Source of the DNA: Desulfotignum sp032250905
GTDB taxonomy: Bacteria > Desulfobacterota > Desulfobacteria > Desulfobacterales > Desulfobacteraceae
NCBI GenBank assembly: GCA_032250905.1
Contig: JAVVEQ010000007.1
Span: 30,259-94,258 of the forward strand
Direction: 5' to 3'
DNA: 64,000 nucleotides
The notes under the pieces are model-generated. The model worked only from the letters and a program-made list of their open reading frames with translations, was not told where the DNA came from and did no database searches. Position 1 is the first letter of the stretch. Every line of letters starts with the position of its first letter. The position numbers were made by a program, and so were the translations under genes. Positions 42,519-52,069 of the stretch are shown here, piece by piece.

Positions 42519-44459
42519 TCATGGATCGGGGGGCAGTGAAAACAATACGGAAACCCGGGTATTGCCGTCACATGCGGGTCCGGATTCTTTGTCACAATGC
42601 GTTTGGCTGCCCCCGCATTGATCTGTGGCATTCGGAAGACGGCTGCACCGTTTTGATGTCATGGAAATTTTGAAGTTGTAGCGTTCTGAAAAGATTTTCA
42701 TGCGGAGCAGGTCTGCCCCTTTACCACCGGCGTTAAAATCGAACGGCTGCCTGGATGAATACTGAAGGGTTTCCTGGGTGGTGAAAAACCCCTCGAAAAT
42801 GCGTTTCTGGGCTTCCTCGGTCAACCCGATGCCCTGATCATGGACCACCAGTTCCACTTTTCGACCGGTCCCATGGACCTGCACCTGGATACCGCAGCCG
42901 TCCGGTGTGTTTTCAACAGCATTTCGTATCAGGCCGTCCACCACTTTCTGCAACGGGTCCAGGGGAATCCGGATGGGAGGCACCGGGTCCAGTTGCGTTG
43001 TCAGGTTCACCTGCCGGTGGCCGAACATGGGGCGCAGTGCCTGAACCCGGCCATCTACGAATTGATCCAGGCAGACCTCTTCAGGCTCCTGTTCCGGGGT
43101 TGAGTAAATTCTGTCCAGGGTGTCTTTCACTTTCTGGATCACACCGCTCTCTCCGCTCTCTCCGCTCTCTCCGGTCTCTTCGGCGATCAGCGCTTCGAGC
43201 ATATCCGCGCATTCATCAAATATCAGGCTGAAGACCGGGGTATGGTGAAACGATTTTTTCTCCAGAATGTCATACACCTGGTCTTCAATGTCGATCAGCC
43301 GCTTCAGATTCCGCTTCATACGGTCTAAAGTGGTTTGCCAGGTATTTTCAGGCAGGTCCGACAGTCTTCTGGACAACACTTTAATGGAACTGAGCAGTAC
43401 TGCCACAGGGGTTCTGAGTTCATGGGACAGGTGGCTGATCATCTTGTCTTTGGCGGCGTTCAGGCTTTTGAGTTCTGCGTAGGCTTTTTTCAGTTGTTCG
43501 GACACCCGGGCGTTTTCTATGGACAGGGCCACGGTGGCGGCAATGGTGCCCAGGGTTTTAAGGTCGGTTTGATCAAATGTGCCTTCTTTTTTGTTGTCTG
43601 CTGAAATGACCCCTATGATCCGGGTGTTGGTGTGCAACGGCACAACCATGACATTTTTGATACGGTACCCGATTTTTTCGTCCCGGTTCTTGAATGTGTC
43701 CTGGCTTTCTTCAGGAAGATAGTTCATGATCAACGGCTTGCCGCTTTTGACCACCTGCCCGGACAGCAGCTCATCCACAGGGAAACGGGTTTTTTTAACC
43801 CGTTCCCGGGTGGTGGGGTCATCATGGGCGATGCTCAGGACATGGAATTCCTCAGCTTTGTCATCCAGCAGCATGACGTTGGCCCCCTGGGTTCCCAGCA
43901 GGTCCTTGATCTCTTTGCTGATATATTCCAGCAACCGGGGAAGTTCCGGATACTGGGGCAGGGCCTGGCTGATCCGGTCGATGGCACCCTGGTTCCGGTC
44001 GATGCGTTTTTCCTTGGTGATATCCCTGAATACCATCACCATTCTTGCCGGCTGAAAATCTTCATCCCGGTCAATCCCCACACGGAGAATCACATCCAGG
44101 ACCTGTCCGGTTTTGGTCAGCCGTTTGGTGGTGAGTTTGACCACATTTCTGTTGGGGGGCAATGCCTTGATTTTTCTGGCCAGTTCAGATTGCAGGTGTA
44201 CCGGAATATATTGCCTGCCATCGGTCCCTTTGAGTTCCTCCAGGGTCCAGCCGAAGGTCTGGGTGAATGCCGGGTTGGCATAGGAGATCAGGCCCCGGGT
44301 GTTGCGGATCAGCACCGGATAGGGGATGAATTGAAGAAACCGGCGATGGTATTCGGCGGCAATCCGGTCTTTTTCCCAGAGCGATTCCTGCTCGGTAAGC
44401 TGTTCTTCAAGGGTTTTGATTTTTTGCAGCAGCGACGCTTGTGAGGCGGTGTCGGTCAT
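42519..44459 (-). CDS. PAS-GAF sensor histidine kinase
   Basis: A soluble 646-residue kinase: N-terminal coiled coil, PAS (about residues 45-160, FIPYPVLIRNTRGLISYANP), GAF (about 165-325, NVMLLDDKAEEFHVLSIAHD and VPLHTNTRIIGVISADNK), HisKA with SHLSHELRTPVAVLLSS, and ATPase with LIRNAVENTPDG and DQGIGLTEEA. An in-frame three-residue repeat, GESGESGES, sits in the linker after the HisKA region. The C-terminus ends with an unusual Cys-containing tail. No partner regulator is adjacent. It is followed 15 bases upstream by the ZIP gene on the same strand. Confidence 0.9.
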   Translation of the reverse strand: MTDTASQASLLQKIKTLEEQLTEQESLWEKDRIAAEYHRRFLQFIPYPVLIRNTRGLISYANPAFTQTFGWTLEELKGTDGRQYIPVHLQSELARKIKALPPNRNVVKLTTKRLTKTGQVLDVILRVGIDRDEDFQPARMVMVFRDITKEKRIDRNQGAIDRISQALPQYPELPRLLEYISKEIKDLLGTQGANVMLLDDKAEEFHVLSIAHDDPTTRERVKKTRFPVDELLSGQVVKSGKPLIMNYLPEESQDTFKNRDEKIGYRIKNVMVVPLHTNTRIIGVISADNKKEGTFDQTDLKTLGTIAATVALSIENARVSEQLKKAYAELKSLNAAKDKMISHLSHELRTPVAVLLSSIKVLSRRLSDLPENTWQTTLDRMKRNLKRLIDIEDQVYDILEKKSFHHTPVFSLIFDECADMLEALIAEETGESGESGESGVIQKVKDTLDRIYSTPEQEPEEVCLDQFVDGRVQALRPMFGHRQVNLTTQLDPVPPIRIPLDPLQKVVDGLIRNAVENTPDGCGIQVQVHGTGRKVELVVHDQGIGLTEEAQKRIFEGFFTTQETLQYSSRQPFDFNAGGKGADLLRMKIFSERYNFKISMTSKRCSRLPNATDQCGGSQTHCDKESGPACDGNTRVSVLFSLPPDP

Positions 44460-44474
44460 GGGGCTCCTAAAAAA

Positions 44475-45293
44475 TTATGCAAACAATACCAGGCTGGCTG
44501 CCATCACCGCCATGCCGGCCACAACCCCGTACATGGCGATGTGGTGTTCTCCATATTTTTCCGCTGTGGGCAGCAGTTCATCCAGTGATATAAATACCAT
44601 AATACCGGCCACTGCGGCAAACATCAGGCCGAAAAAAGTGTCGGTAAAATAACGCAGTACCAGAAAATAACCGATCACGGCGCCCGCCGGTTCAGCCAGG
44701 CCCGATAAAAAGGACAGACCAAACGCTTTTTTACGGCTGCCGGTGGCGTAAAAAATGGGGACGGAAACAGCGATCCCTTCCGGAATGTTGTGGATGGCAA
44801 TCGCGACTGCGATGCTCATGCCTAAGGCCGGGTCTGCCAGTGCCCCCACAAACGTGGCAATGCCTTCGGGAAAGTTATGGATGGCAATGGCAAGGGCCGA
44901 AAAAACTCCCATTCGGTGAAGGTTTTTCCTGTTCAGGTTGAAATCATGGTCGGGAATATCCTCCACCTCCCTGATTTCATGAGGATTTTCAAAACTCGGG
45001 ACCAGAAGATCAATTCCTGCAATCAACAGGATCCCCCCGAAAAAGGCCAGGGTGGTCATGAGATAGCCCTGAAAGGGGCCCAGGGCTGTTTCAAGGGAAT
45101 CTCTGGCTTTGACAAATATTTCCACAAAAGAGACATAGATCATGACGCCGGCGGAGAACCCCAGGGAAGCCGTCAAAAATCGGGTGTTCGTGGTTTTGGC
45201 AAAGAAAGCCAGCGCACTGCCGATACCTGTGGACAGGCCGGCCATCAATGTAAGGGAAAAGGCAAAAAGCACCGTACCGGCTTCATGTGGCAT
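44475..45293 (-). CDS. ZIP-family metal transporter (ZupT-like)
   Basis: A 272-residue protein with eight hydrophobic segments. The two ZIP metal-path motifs are present: AIAIHNFPEGIATFVGALAD and VAIAIHNIPEGIAVSVPIFY (H-N-x-P-E-G), plus GLAEPAGAVIGYF. ZupT-type carriers import zinc and other divalent metals. It lies 15 bases upstream of the PAS-GAF kinase gene, with which it is probably cotranscribed. Confidence 0.92.
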   Translation of the reverse strand: MPHEAGTVLFAFSLTLMAGLSTGIGSALAFFAKTTNTRFLTASLGFSAGVMIYVSFVEIFVKARDSLETALGPFQGYLMTTLAFFGGILLIAGIDLLVPSFENPHEIREVEDIPDHDFNLNRKNLHRMGVFSALAIAIHNFPEGIATFVGALADPALGMSIAVAIAIHNIPEGIAVSVPIFYATGSRKKAFGLSFLSGLAEPAGAVIGYFLVLRYFTDTFFGLMFAAVAGIMVFISLDELLPTAEKYGEHHIAMYGVVAGMAVMAASLVLFA

Positions 45294-45413
45294 GGTCGGG
45301 GATCTCCTTGAAATTCGGCGGCATCAGGGTATCAATTGTTTGGCAGACAGCTTAATTTCCCGGTCTTGTTCAAACGTTCCATTTCAAGTTGTAATAATTT
45401 TTTCAGGGTGATG

Positions 45414-45770
45414 TCAACATACATTCATATGGGTTTGCTGGAATCCCGGCATTCTGTACTTTTTCCCCACGGTCTGTTTCAGGGCGAAACTGTCCAGAAA
45501 CTGCCGGACATTGCCTGTAACAAGGGAAATGAGATGAATCTGTTGATCCAGGATCAGGCTGGCAGGCGTTTTTGATATGGCACCACACACCAGGATGGCC
45601 ACATGGTTTTTTTTCAGGGTATGAATCAGGTCGACAGGGGATTGCGGGTCAAAAGCGGTATAATACTGTCCAGCAATCTTTTTGTTTTTTATTTCTGCTA
45701 CCAGCAATGTGCTGGCCGCATCAAACACCGGAGATATCCGGTTTCCCCAGACGGTAACAGCCAGTTTCAC
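45414..45770 (-). CDS. NifX/NifB-domain-like (NafY) protein
   Basis: A 118-residue protein of the dinitrogenase iron-molybdenum cofactor family: MKLAVTVWGNRISPVFDAAS at the start, TLLVAEIKNKKIAGQYYTAF, then IHTLKKNHVAILVCGAISKT and LISLVTGNVRQFLDSF. Free-standing members bind metal clusters or serve Fe-S or metal trafficking. It is preceded by a sigma-54-type promoter. A Cys in ILVCGAIS sits at the common ligand position. Confidence 0.85.
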   Translation of the reverse strand: MKLAVTVWGNRISPVFDAASTLLVAEIKNKKIAGQYYTAFDPQSPVDLIHTLKKNHVAILVCGAISKTPASLILDQQIHLISLVTGNVRQFLDSFALKQTVGKKYRMPGFQQTHMNVC

Positions 45771-45823
45771 AAAAAACCTCCATGTACCGGATTGGTGTGC
45801 TGTTTCATGACTGTAAAAATAAA

Positions 45824-45839
45824 TGCAAGGCGTGTGCCG
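45824..45839 (-). promoter_or_regulatory. sigma-54 promoter of the NifX-like gene
   Basis: On the minus strand CGGCAC-ACGCC-TTGCA matches the -24/-12 consensus TGGCAC-N5-TTGC in all but the first base, 54 bases before the start codon. A sigma-54 activator gene lies immediately upstream (45997-47343). Confidence 0.75.
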
Positions 45840-45996
45840 TAATCGGTCATGACCGCAAAGAATTCAAAAAAATCAGTCTCACTGTAAAAATGAGAGGATG
45901 ACCGGCAGGAAATGGTATTGTTTTGCTGGCGTAAATTCAGGGGAAGACCATGACCCGGGTCGCAAAAACAGGACTTTTTCCCTGCCGGGGTTGCAA

Positions 45997-47343
45997 TTAT
46001 AATTTGATTCCCAGTTTTTTTATCCGCCGGAACAGGGTGCTCTTATGGATGCCCAGGTCTTTGGCAGCGGCGTTTCTATTGTAATTGTTTCTGGCCAGGG
46101 CGTCCGAGATCAGGTTGATCTGGGCGGCTTTCACCGGGTCATCCACCGCTTCATGGGTGGATATCTGTTTCTGAGCCAGAAATCCCGGCAGGTGATCACA
46201 GGTGATGATCCCTTCCTGGCAGAGCACAAAGGCATGTTCAATAATATTTTCCAGTTCCCGGATGTTACCGGGAAAAGCGTGGGACATGAGGGATGCCAGG
46301 ACTGCCTGGTCGATTCCCTGGATGAGTTTTCCCTGGCGCAGATTCATCTTGGAGATGAAGCGTTCCACCAGCAGGGGAACGTCTTCCATCCGCTGGCGAA
46401 GCGGGGGTAGAAACAGCTTGACCACATTGACCCGGTAATACAGATCCTGCCGGAACTGTTCGGTTTCCATCAATTCCGACAGATCCCTGTTTGTGGCGGC
46501 AATGATCCGTACATCGGTCTGTTCTTTTTCCAGGCCGCCCAACGGGGTGAATTCATGCTCCTGGAGGACCCTGAGCAGACTGACCTGAAACGCCGGGCTG
46601 GTGTCCCCGATTTCATCCAGAAACACCGTGCCGCCCCGGGCCAGGGCGAATTTGCCGGGCTTGTCCTTTACTGCATGGGTGAACGCCCCTTTTTTGTATC
46701 CAAACAGTTCGGATTCCAGCAGTGTGTCGGGCAGAGCTCCGCAGTTGATGGCCATAAAAGGCTGGTTCTTCCTGGGACCCATGTTGTGGATGGCCCTGGC
46801 CATCAGTTCCTTGCCGGTCCCGGTTTCTCCCTCGATGAGTACCGTGGCGTCGGACTGGGATATCTGGGGGAGGATGTTGAAAATTTTTTTCATGGCATTG
46901 CTGTTGCTGACAATATCCTCCACGTGAAAGCTGGCGGACAGTTGCCTGCGCAGCTCTTCGACCAGGGAATGATCCCTGAAGATTTCCACCCCGCCCAGAA
47001 CCTCGCCGTTTTTATCGATGAGCAGGGAGGTGGATACGGAAATGGGGATTTTTTTCTGGCTGGAATCAATGATATACGCGGAAGTGGACACATAGGGCTT
47101 GCCTTCTTCCATGGTTTTTTTCAAGGCGCACTCTGCCTCGCACATGTTGGACCGGAACACTTCCCAGCAGTGCCGTCCGATGGCGTCTTTCCGGCGGATC
47201 CCGGTAATTTCTTCGGCAGCCCGGTTAAATGAGGTGATTTCCCAGTTGTAATCAATGGTGAACACCCCGTCGGAAATGCATTCCAGAATGATCTGGGTGG
47301 CTTTCGGGGTCAGGGGCCCGGACATTTTTCTGGGGTCAATCAT
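45997..47343 (-). CDS. PAS-containing sigma-54-dependent activator
   Basis: A 448-residue activator: PAS domain at residues 15-130 (ILECISDGVFTIDYNWEITS; a Cys-rich segment CEAECALKKTM), AAA+ domain from about 145 with Walker A EGETGTGKELMARAIHN, the sigma-54 contact loop, Walker B GGTVFLDEIGD and R-finger region, and a Fis-type HTH at the end (NNYNRNAAAKDLGIHKSTLF). The contact loop reads KKGAFTHAVKDKPG; the usual GAFTGA motif has His in place of the second Gly. It overlaps the aldolase gene by four bases and lies just upstream of the sigma-54 promoter at 45824. Confidence 0.92.
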   Translation of the reverse strand: MIDPRKMSGPLTPKATQIILECISDGVFTIDYNWEITSFNRAAEEITGIRRKDAIGRHCWEVFRSNMCEAECALKKTMEEGKPYVSTSAYIIDSSQKKIPISVSTSLLIDKNGEVLGGVEIFRDHSLVEELRRQLSASFHVEDIVSNSNAMKKIFNILPQISQSDATVLIEGETGTGKELMARAIHNMGPRKNQPFMAINCGALPDTLLESELFGYKKGAFTHAVKDKPGKFALARGGTVFLDEIGDTSPAFQVSLLRVLQEHEFTPLGGLEKEQTDVRIIAATNRDLSELMETEQFRQDLYYRVNVVKLFLPPLRQRMEDVPLLVERFISKMNLRQGKLIQGIDQAVLASLMSHAFPGNIRELENIIEHAFVLCQEGIITCDHLPGFLAQKQISTHEAVDDPVKAAQINLISDALARNNYNRNAAAKDLGIHKSTLFRRIKKLGIKL

Positions 47344-48593
47344 GATGGATTGCTCCCTCTATGGCGTTGCGTTAACTGATTTATTTTATCAAGATAATGA
47401 CGTTTACAGAAATTTTCAACAGCCGTCATGTGGGAAAAGGCCTGGATAAAGTCGGTATCACCTGTGGCGAATACCCCATGACCATAGACAATCACCGTGT
47501 CAGACGTTTCACAGGCCAAAGGCAGGGTATGACACAGCCCGTAGGGTCCGGTGCCCACTTCACCGGGAACAATCGGGGTTTTTCCGATATGGCGGGAAAT
47601 TGGGCAATGGGTGTGGCATCGGGTATTGAACGGACAGGCCGCTTTCTGGTCCGGGTCGCAGTCCATGGACAGGATCACGCTGAACCGGGGATGACCATGC
47701 AGAATGGCCCGGCACCCGGTGCGGGCAATGATTTCCATGTGGGCGGACAACTCGCTGGAGGCGGTAATGCCCGAAGAGGTGGTGCCGTCCAGGGGGACCG
47801 GGTCGATGCATCCCTCCAGTTCTTCCAGGCAGGCACCGGTCTGGCTGATGTAAAGGATATCGTTCAGGCAATAGGAAATGTTGCCGAAATAGGAATCCAC
47901 CAGTCCGTCTGTCACCACTTTTTTCCCGGCCTGAGACATGGCGGCGACCACCTGGGCTTCAGAGGTGAAAGGACCCGCCAACAGGCGGGTTGCAACGGGT
48001 TCTGAATTTTCCAGAAAAGGGCGTATCTCTTCAAACAGGGCAGCCATTTCCGCATCCGTCTGCCCGGTTTTCAATGCAGACAGGTAGTCAGAGAAGAACT
48101 TGACAAAACAGGCAAAACACACGGAACTGATGTAAACAAATCCCTGTTCCGGGGAAACCGTGCCCGGTGCGATGATGGCAGGTCCCAAAGATTCTTTTTC
48201 AGAATCCCGGGGCCGGATGATCACGGTTTTTCTCTGAGAAAGGCTATTTATGGCCGTCCGGACATCAAACCCATCGGTGACAGGCAGGTCATGAAGAAAG
48301 GTACGGGTTTCACAATCGCCGGGTGTGATCCGCCCGGATGCTTTCAACGCCCGGTCTGCCAGAAACCCGATGATCCGGTCATGGGGTGGACAGGGCCTTA
48401 AAAAAACCAGGGAATTGATATTCAGATGCTGAAAAATGGGCGTTAAAACGGGTATTTCAGGTGCCTGGCGGTTCCAGGTCAATGCCTGATCCAATCCCCC
48501 GATCAACGGCGCGCCCGGTCCTTTGGCCGTTGCCAGACCGGCATGGACCAGTTTGTCTGCATATTTTTTGAGCAGGTCATCCATGCGGGTCAA
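47340..48593 (-). CDS. class II aldolase-like (fuculose-aldolase family) protein
   Basis: A 417-residue protein. The C-terminal 200 residues have class II aldolase/adducin features: GLVDSYFGNISYCLNDILYI (with the SGNxS-like loop) then SQTGACLEELEGCIDPVPLD, GTTSSGITASSELSAHMEII, and the metal histidine motif AILHGHPRFSV plus VIVYGHGVFATG. The N-terminal half is an unrecognised domain with ALTWNRQAPEIPVLTPIF. It could act on a sugar-phosphate-like compound. It is translationally coupled to the sigma-54 activator downstream (overlap) and overlaps the aldehyde oxidoreductase gene. Confidence 0.75.
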   Translation of the reverse strand: MTRMDDLLKKYADKLVHAGLATAKGPGAPLIGGLDQALTWNRQAPEIPVLTPIFQHLNINSLVFLRPCPPHDRIIGFLADRALKASGRITPGDCETRTFLHDLPVTDGFDVRTAINSLSQRKTVIIRPRDSEKESLGPAIIAPGTVSPEQGFVYISSVCFACFVKFFSDYLSALKTGQTDAEMAALFEEIRPFLENSEPVATRLLAGPFTSEAQVVAAMSQAGKKVVTDGLVDSYFGNISYCLNDILYISQTGACLEELEGCIDPVPLDGTTSSGITASSELSAHMEIIARTGCRAILHGHPRFSVILSMDCDPDQKAACPFNTRCHTHCPISRHIGKTPIVPGEVGTGPYGLCHTLPLACETSDTVIVYGHGVFATGDTDFIQAFSHMTAVENFCKRHYLDKINQLTQRHRGSNPS

Positions 48594-50340
48594 TCCCGAA
48601 TCGTTTTGCGACGTCCGGTTTTGGCAGGCCGTCTGTGGTCAGATCCCGTATCGCATAGTAAGCGGATTTGGCTGACATGAATGCGGCCCGGTCTATGGGC
48701 GGCACTGAAAACCGGTCACATCCTGAACCGGGCTGTTCAAAAAACCGGTCCGGCAGAGTATCCTGGCGGGCATCCATTCCGTTCAAGCTGTTGATAATGC
48801 GTTCATTGTAAACAATTTTTTCACCCACAGCCAGCAGATCCCGGGCCGTCACCCGGGTCCCAGTGACCGCGGAAAAGGCCTTGGCATATTCTTCAATACC
48901 GGTGGCAAAAAAAATGAATTTGCAGGCGATCAGGGAATCCACCACGGCATTGAGATCCTCGGCGATTTTGATGATCCGGGCTTTACCGGAAAAAGAGAAC
49001 CGGTCAGTGGCCACGGGTTTGCGCAAAATCTCATGGGAAATGGGATAGGCCCGCAGGTGGCAGCCGCCCCGGGTGGACATGGCATAGCCTAACGCCATGC
49101 CATACGCGCCTCGGGGATCATAGGCCGGCAGTTCCAGGTTCTTGACCGTCATGGCGGCGGCCGGATTTCCCATGGACCGGGCATACCGGGCAGCCCCCTG
49201 CTTCAGCGCGCCGCCTTTTCCCCGGTCCAGGGCTATATCCTCCAGAAGGACCATCAGGGATTCTGAAGTTAATTTCTGGCGGGTAATCTCCTGAAAACAG
49301 GCCAGGGTGGATGCAGCGGAAATGGTGTCCATTCCCAGGCGGTTGCACAACTGGTTGGCGGCGGTCACCGTTTGAATATCCTGAAGGCCCACCAGTGCCG
49401 TGAAGTGGGACATGGCTTCAAATTCAGGCATGGGCACGCCGGGATCGGATTGAGTGGCGATTTTTTTGCACAGGATATGGCATCCTTTGCAGCCGTGCTG
49501 TCTGGGATGATACGTTTTGGCGTATGCATGGGCGTTCAGACCGGACGCTGCGGCAAACCGTGTGGCCGTAAAATTGCGGGTGGGCATCATGCACCGGTTG
49601 TCCATCAGATCATACAGGGCACCGGTGCCCAGGCGGGAAAGCCCGAATCGCCCCATAAGTGCGGGGGATGCCGCTGTGAGGCGAAGGATGTCCGCCCGGG
49701 CCTGTTTGAGCTGGTCCGGATACTTCACCCGGGTAGTGCCGGTACCGGAGACCTGAATGTATTTGACCTTTTTGGCGCCCAGGTTCAACCCCAGACCGGT
49801 TCGGCCGGCCGCATGAAACCGGTCGGTGATGACGGCTGCAAACCGTACCCCGTTTTCTCCGGCCGGACCGATACATGCCAGGCTCGCCTTTCCCGGAGAT
49901 AATGCCGTGTAAAGGGCGTCCGTATCCAGGCCCCATAAATTTACGGCCGGGATCAGCGTGATCCGGTCGTCCTGGATGTGGATGCCAACAGGGGTATCGC
50001 TTTTTCCGGTGATAACCAGGCCGTCCCACCCGGCCCGTTTGAGCTGAACCCCCATTTTTCCTCCCATGGAAGCATCGCCCACCAGTCCGGTCAATGGAGA
50101 CATGGACATCATGTGGCTGCGTCCGGAAGTCGGGGCAATGGTGGCGGTCAGGGGACCTGTAAACAGGCAGACCGGCATGTCTTCATGATCCCAGGCCCGG
50201 GTGGCGGCGGGGCGGACAAACAACCCGCCCAGGCCCCTGCCGCCTATGTGTCCGGCATAGGTTTCAGGCGGCAGGGTCAGGGTGCGGGTCTGCTGCCGGG
50301 TCAGATCAATGAGTGCAATGTTTCCGGTCCACCCGTACAT
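48577..50340 (-). CDS. aldehyde:ferredoxin oxidoreductase family enzyme
   Basis: A 587-residue AOR-family tungsten/molybdenum-pterin enzyme. N-terminal GWTGNIALIDLTRQ and YAGHIGGRGLGGLFV, pterin-binding TSGRSHMMSMSPLTG and GGKMGVQLKRAGWDGLVI, the 4Fe-4S Cys motif GCKGCHILCKK and late AEDLNAVVDSLIACKF with the fourth Cys. AOR enzymes oxidise aldehydes to carboxylates with ferredoxin. The ATG at 50340 starts 4 bases after the malic enzyme stop; a longer frame would overlap it. With the aldolase-like protein next, it suggests an aldehyde intermediate. Confidence 0.88.
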   Translation of the reverse strand: MYGWTGNIALIDLTRQQTRTLTLPPETYAGHIGGRGLGGLFVRPAATRAWDHEDMPVCLFTGPLTATIAPTSGRSHMMSMSPLTGLVGDASMGGKMGVQLKRAGWDGLVITGKSDTPVGIHIQDDRITLIPAVNLWGLDTDALYTALSPGKASLACIGPAGENGVRFAAVITDRFHAAGRTGLGLNLGAKKVKYIQVSGTGTTRVKYPDQLKQARADILRLTAASPALMGRFGLSRLGTGALYDLMDNRCMMPTRNFTATRFAAASGLNAHAYAKTYHPRQHGCKGCHILCKKIATQSDPGVPMPEFEAMSHFTALVGLQDIQTVTAANQLCNRLGMDTISAASTLACFQEITRQKLTSESLMVLLEDIALDRGKGGALKQGAARYARSMGNPAAAMTVKNLELPAYDPRGAYGMALGYAMSTRGGCHLRAYPISHEILRKPVATDRFSFSGKARIIKIAEDLNAVVDSLIACKFIFFATGIEEYAKAFSAVTGTRVTARDLLAVGEKIVYNERIINSLNGMDARQDTLPDRFFEQPGSGCDRFSVPPIDRAAFMSAKSAYYAIRDLTTDGLPKPDVAKRFGIDPHG

Positions 50341-50344
50341 TGCG

Positions 50345-52069
50345 TTAAAAGTAAACCGGATTCCAGACCATGTTGTCAATCAGGGTGTTCAGCCTTTCCG
50401 GATCATTGTTGTGCTTATACCGGGAAAATGCGCACCCATTACCGGTCACCCCGGCTTTGATGGCTTCGGCCCCCACTTGCTTGGCAACGGCAATGGACAC
50501 CTCCCGCAGCTGATCCAGGGGCGGGCATAAAATTCCGTCCGCCAGATCCTGATCCGAGATGAACTGGGCCACGGCATGGGCGGCGGCGGAAAAAAAGACC
50601 GGCAGCACCCGGGTGGCACCTGAAGCGATGATTCCCAGACCGATTCCCGGGAAGACAAAGGCATTGTTCATCTGACCAATGCGGTATGATTTGCTGTCAT
50701 GGATTACCGGGGCAAACGGGGATCCCGTGGCCACCAGGGCTTTGCCGTCGGTCCACTGGTACAGATCTCTGGGCAGCGCTTCCGTGTTAGTGGTGGGGTT
50801 GCTCAACGGCAGAATGACGGGCCGGTCTGAATTCTGCATCATCGCTTCCACAATGGGTTGATCAAAACACCCGGGCTGGCCGGATGTGCCGATGAGCACC
50901 GTGATTTTTTCATGGAGGATGGCATTTTTCAGGGTGTTGTCTGCCGGGGATTTCAGCCAGGGCAGTTCAGCCGGGTCTTTGGCAAATTTGAGCTTGTATG
51001 GCTCCAGATCACGGTCCGTGGTTACGACCCCCCTGGAATCCATGGTGAAAATTCGTTTTCCGGCTTCAGATTCACCCATGCCCTGTTCCACCAGTTCGGT
51101 CCAGAGCTGTTCGGCAATCCCCACGCCCCCGGCGCCGGCCCCGTTCACCAGAAAAACCTGGTTGGTGAACGCTTCCTTTTTGAATTTCATGGCGGCCAGA
51201 ATGCCGGCCAAAGTAATGGAGCCGGTGCCCTGGATATCATCATTGAAAGAAATCACCTGATCCAGATAGTTGTCCCGAACGGAAAAAGCGGTCTGTTTCG
51301 AAAAATCTTCCCACTGGCACAGGGCTTTGGGAAACACTTTTTTAAAGGCGGCGACAAATTTTTCAATAAACTGATCATAGGCTTCCCCTGTCAGCCGTTT
51401 GTGCCGGCATCCGAGATACCCGGGATCATCCAGAAGGGTCTGATTGTTGGTTCCTACATCCAGGGAAATGGGCAGGCAGTGCCAGGGAGCGATGCCGGCC
51501 CCCTGGGTGTACAGCATCAGTTTGCCCAGACAGATAGGTATGCCACCGGCGCCCTGATCCCCGAGACCCAGGATGCCCTGGTTGTCCGTAACCACAGCGA
51601 CCCGGATGTCCTTATCCGTATAGTTGGCCAGAATATATTCCGCATAGTCAATATTGTCCGGAAACAGGTGGATGCCGTTGGCCCGGCGGAACATGCTGGA
51701 ATACTGCTGGCAGGCCAGCCCCACGGTGGGGGTATAGATGATAGGCAGAAACTGGGTGATATCGCTGGCGATCACGGCATGGGCCAGGACCACATTCCGG
51801 TCGTAGAGACTGCGCAGATAAATGAATTTTTCGATATCGTTTTCTTTTTTTGCAATGATATCCAGGCTGCTCTGCACCTGTTCTTCCAGGGTTTTGACCC
51901 GGAACGGAAGATAACCGCTCAGCTTGAGACGGATCCGCTCTTCAATGGAAAACGCCGTGCCTTTGCTGATGTTGTTGAATCGCAGAATATCAAATCCGCG
52001 AAGATTGATGGTCACACCGGTGGTGTTGCCGTATTGACCGTATTCAAATTCATAATGATTGATTTCCAT
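50345..52069 (-). CDS. maeA: NAD-dependent malic enzyme
   Basis: A 574-residue malic enzyme of the large (MaeA/ScfA) type: YTPTVGLACQQYSSMFRR, VVTDNQGILGLGDQGAGGIP, the catalytic Lys region LDVGTNNQTLLDDPGYLGCR, FNDDIQGTGSITLAGIL, and NAD loop VFLVNGAGAGGVGIAEQLW. It oxidatively decarboxylates malate to pyruvate and NADH. It runs immediately upstream of the AOR gene (4-base gap) and is likely the first gene of that operon. Confidence 0.93.
   Translation of the reverse strand: MEINHYEFEYGQYGNTTGVTINLRGFDILRFNNISKGTAFSIEERIRLKLSGYLPFRVKTLEEQVQSSLDIIAKKENDIEKFIYLRSLYDRNVVLAHAVIASDITQFLPIIYTPTVGLACQQYSSMFRRANGIHLFPDNIDYAEYILANYTDKDIRVAVVTDNQGILGLGDQGAGGIPICLGKLMLYTQGAGIAPWHCLPISLDVGTNNQTLLDDPGYLGCRHKRLTGEAYDQFIEKFVAAFKKVFPKALCQWEDFSKQTAFSVRDNYLDQVISFNDDIQGTGSITLAGILAAMKFKKEAFTNQVFLVNGAGAGGVGIAEQLWTELVEQGMGESEAGKRIFTMDSRGVVTTDRDLEPYKLKFAKDPAELPWLKSPADNTLKNAILHEKITVLIGTSGQPGCFDQPIVEAMMQNSDRPVILPLSNPTTNTEALPRDLYQWTDGKALVATGSPFAPVIHDSKSYRIGQMNNAFVFPGIGLGIIASGATRVLPVFFSAAAHAVAQFISDQDLADGILCPPLDQLREVSIAVAKQVGAEAIKAGVTGNGCAFSRYKHNNDPERLNTLIDNMVWNPVYF

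Noticed and set aside
43144..43180. CRISPR-like repeats
   Set aside because: Nine-base units without spacers inside a coding region; no CRISPR array or cas gene is seen in the window.
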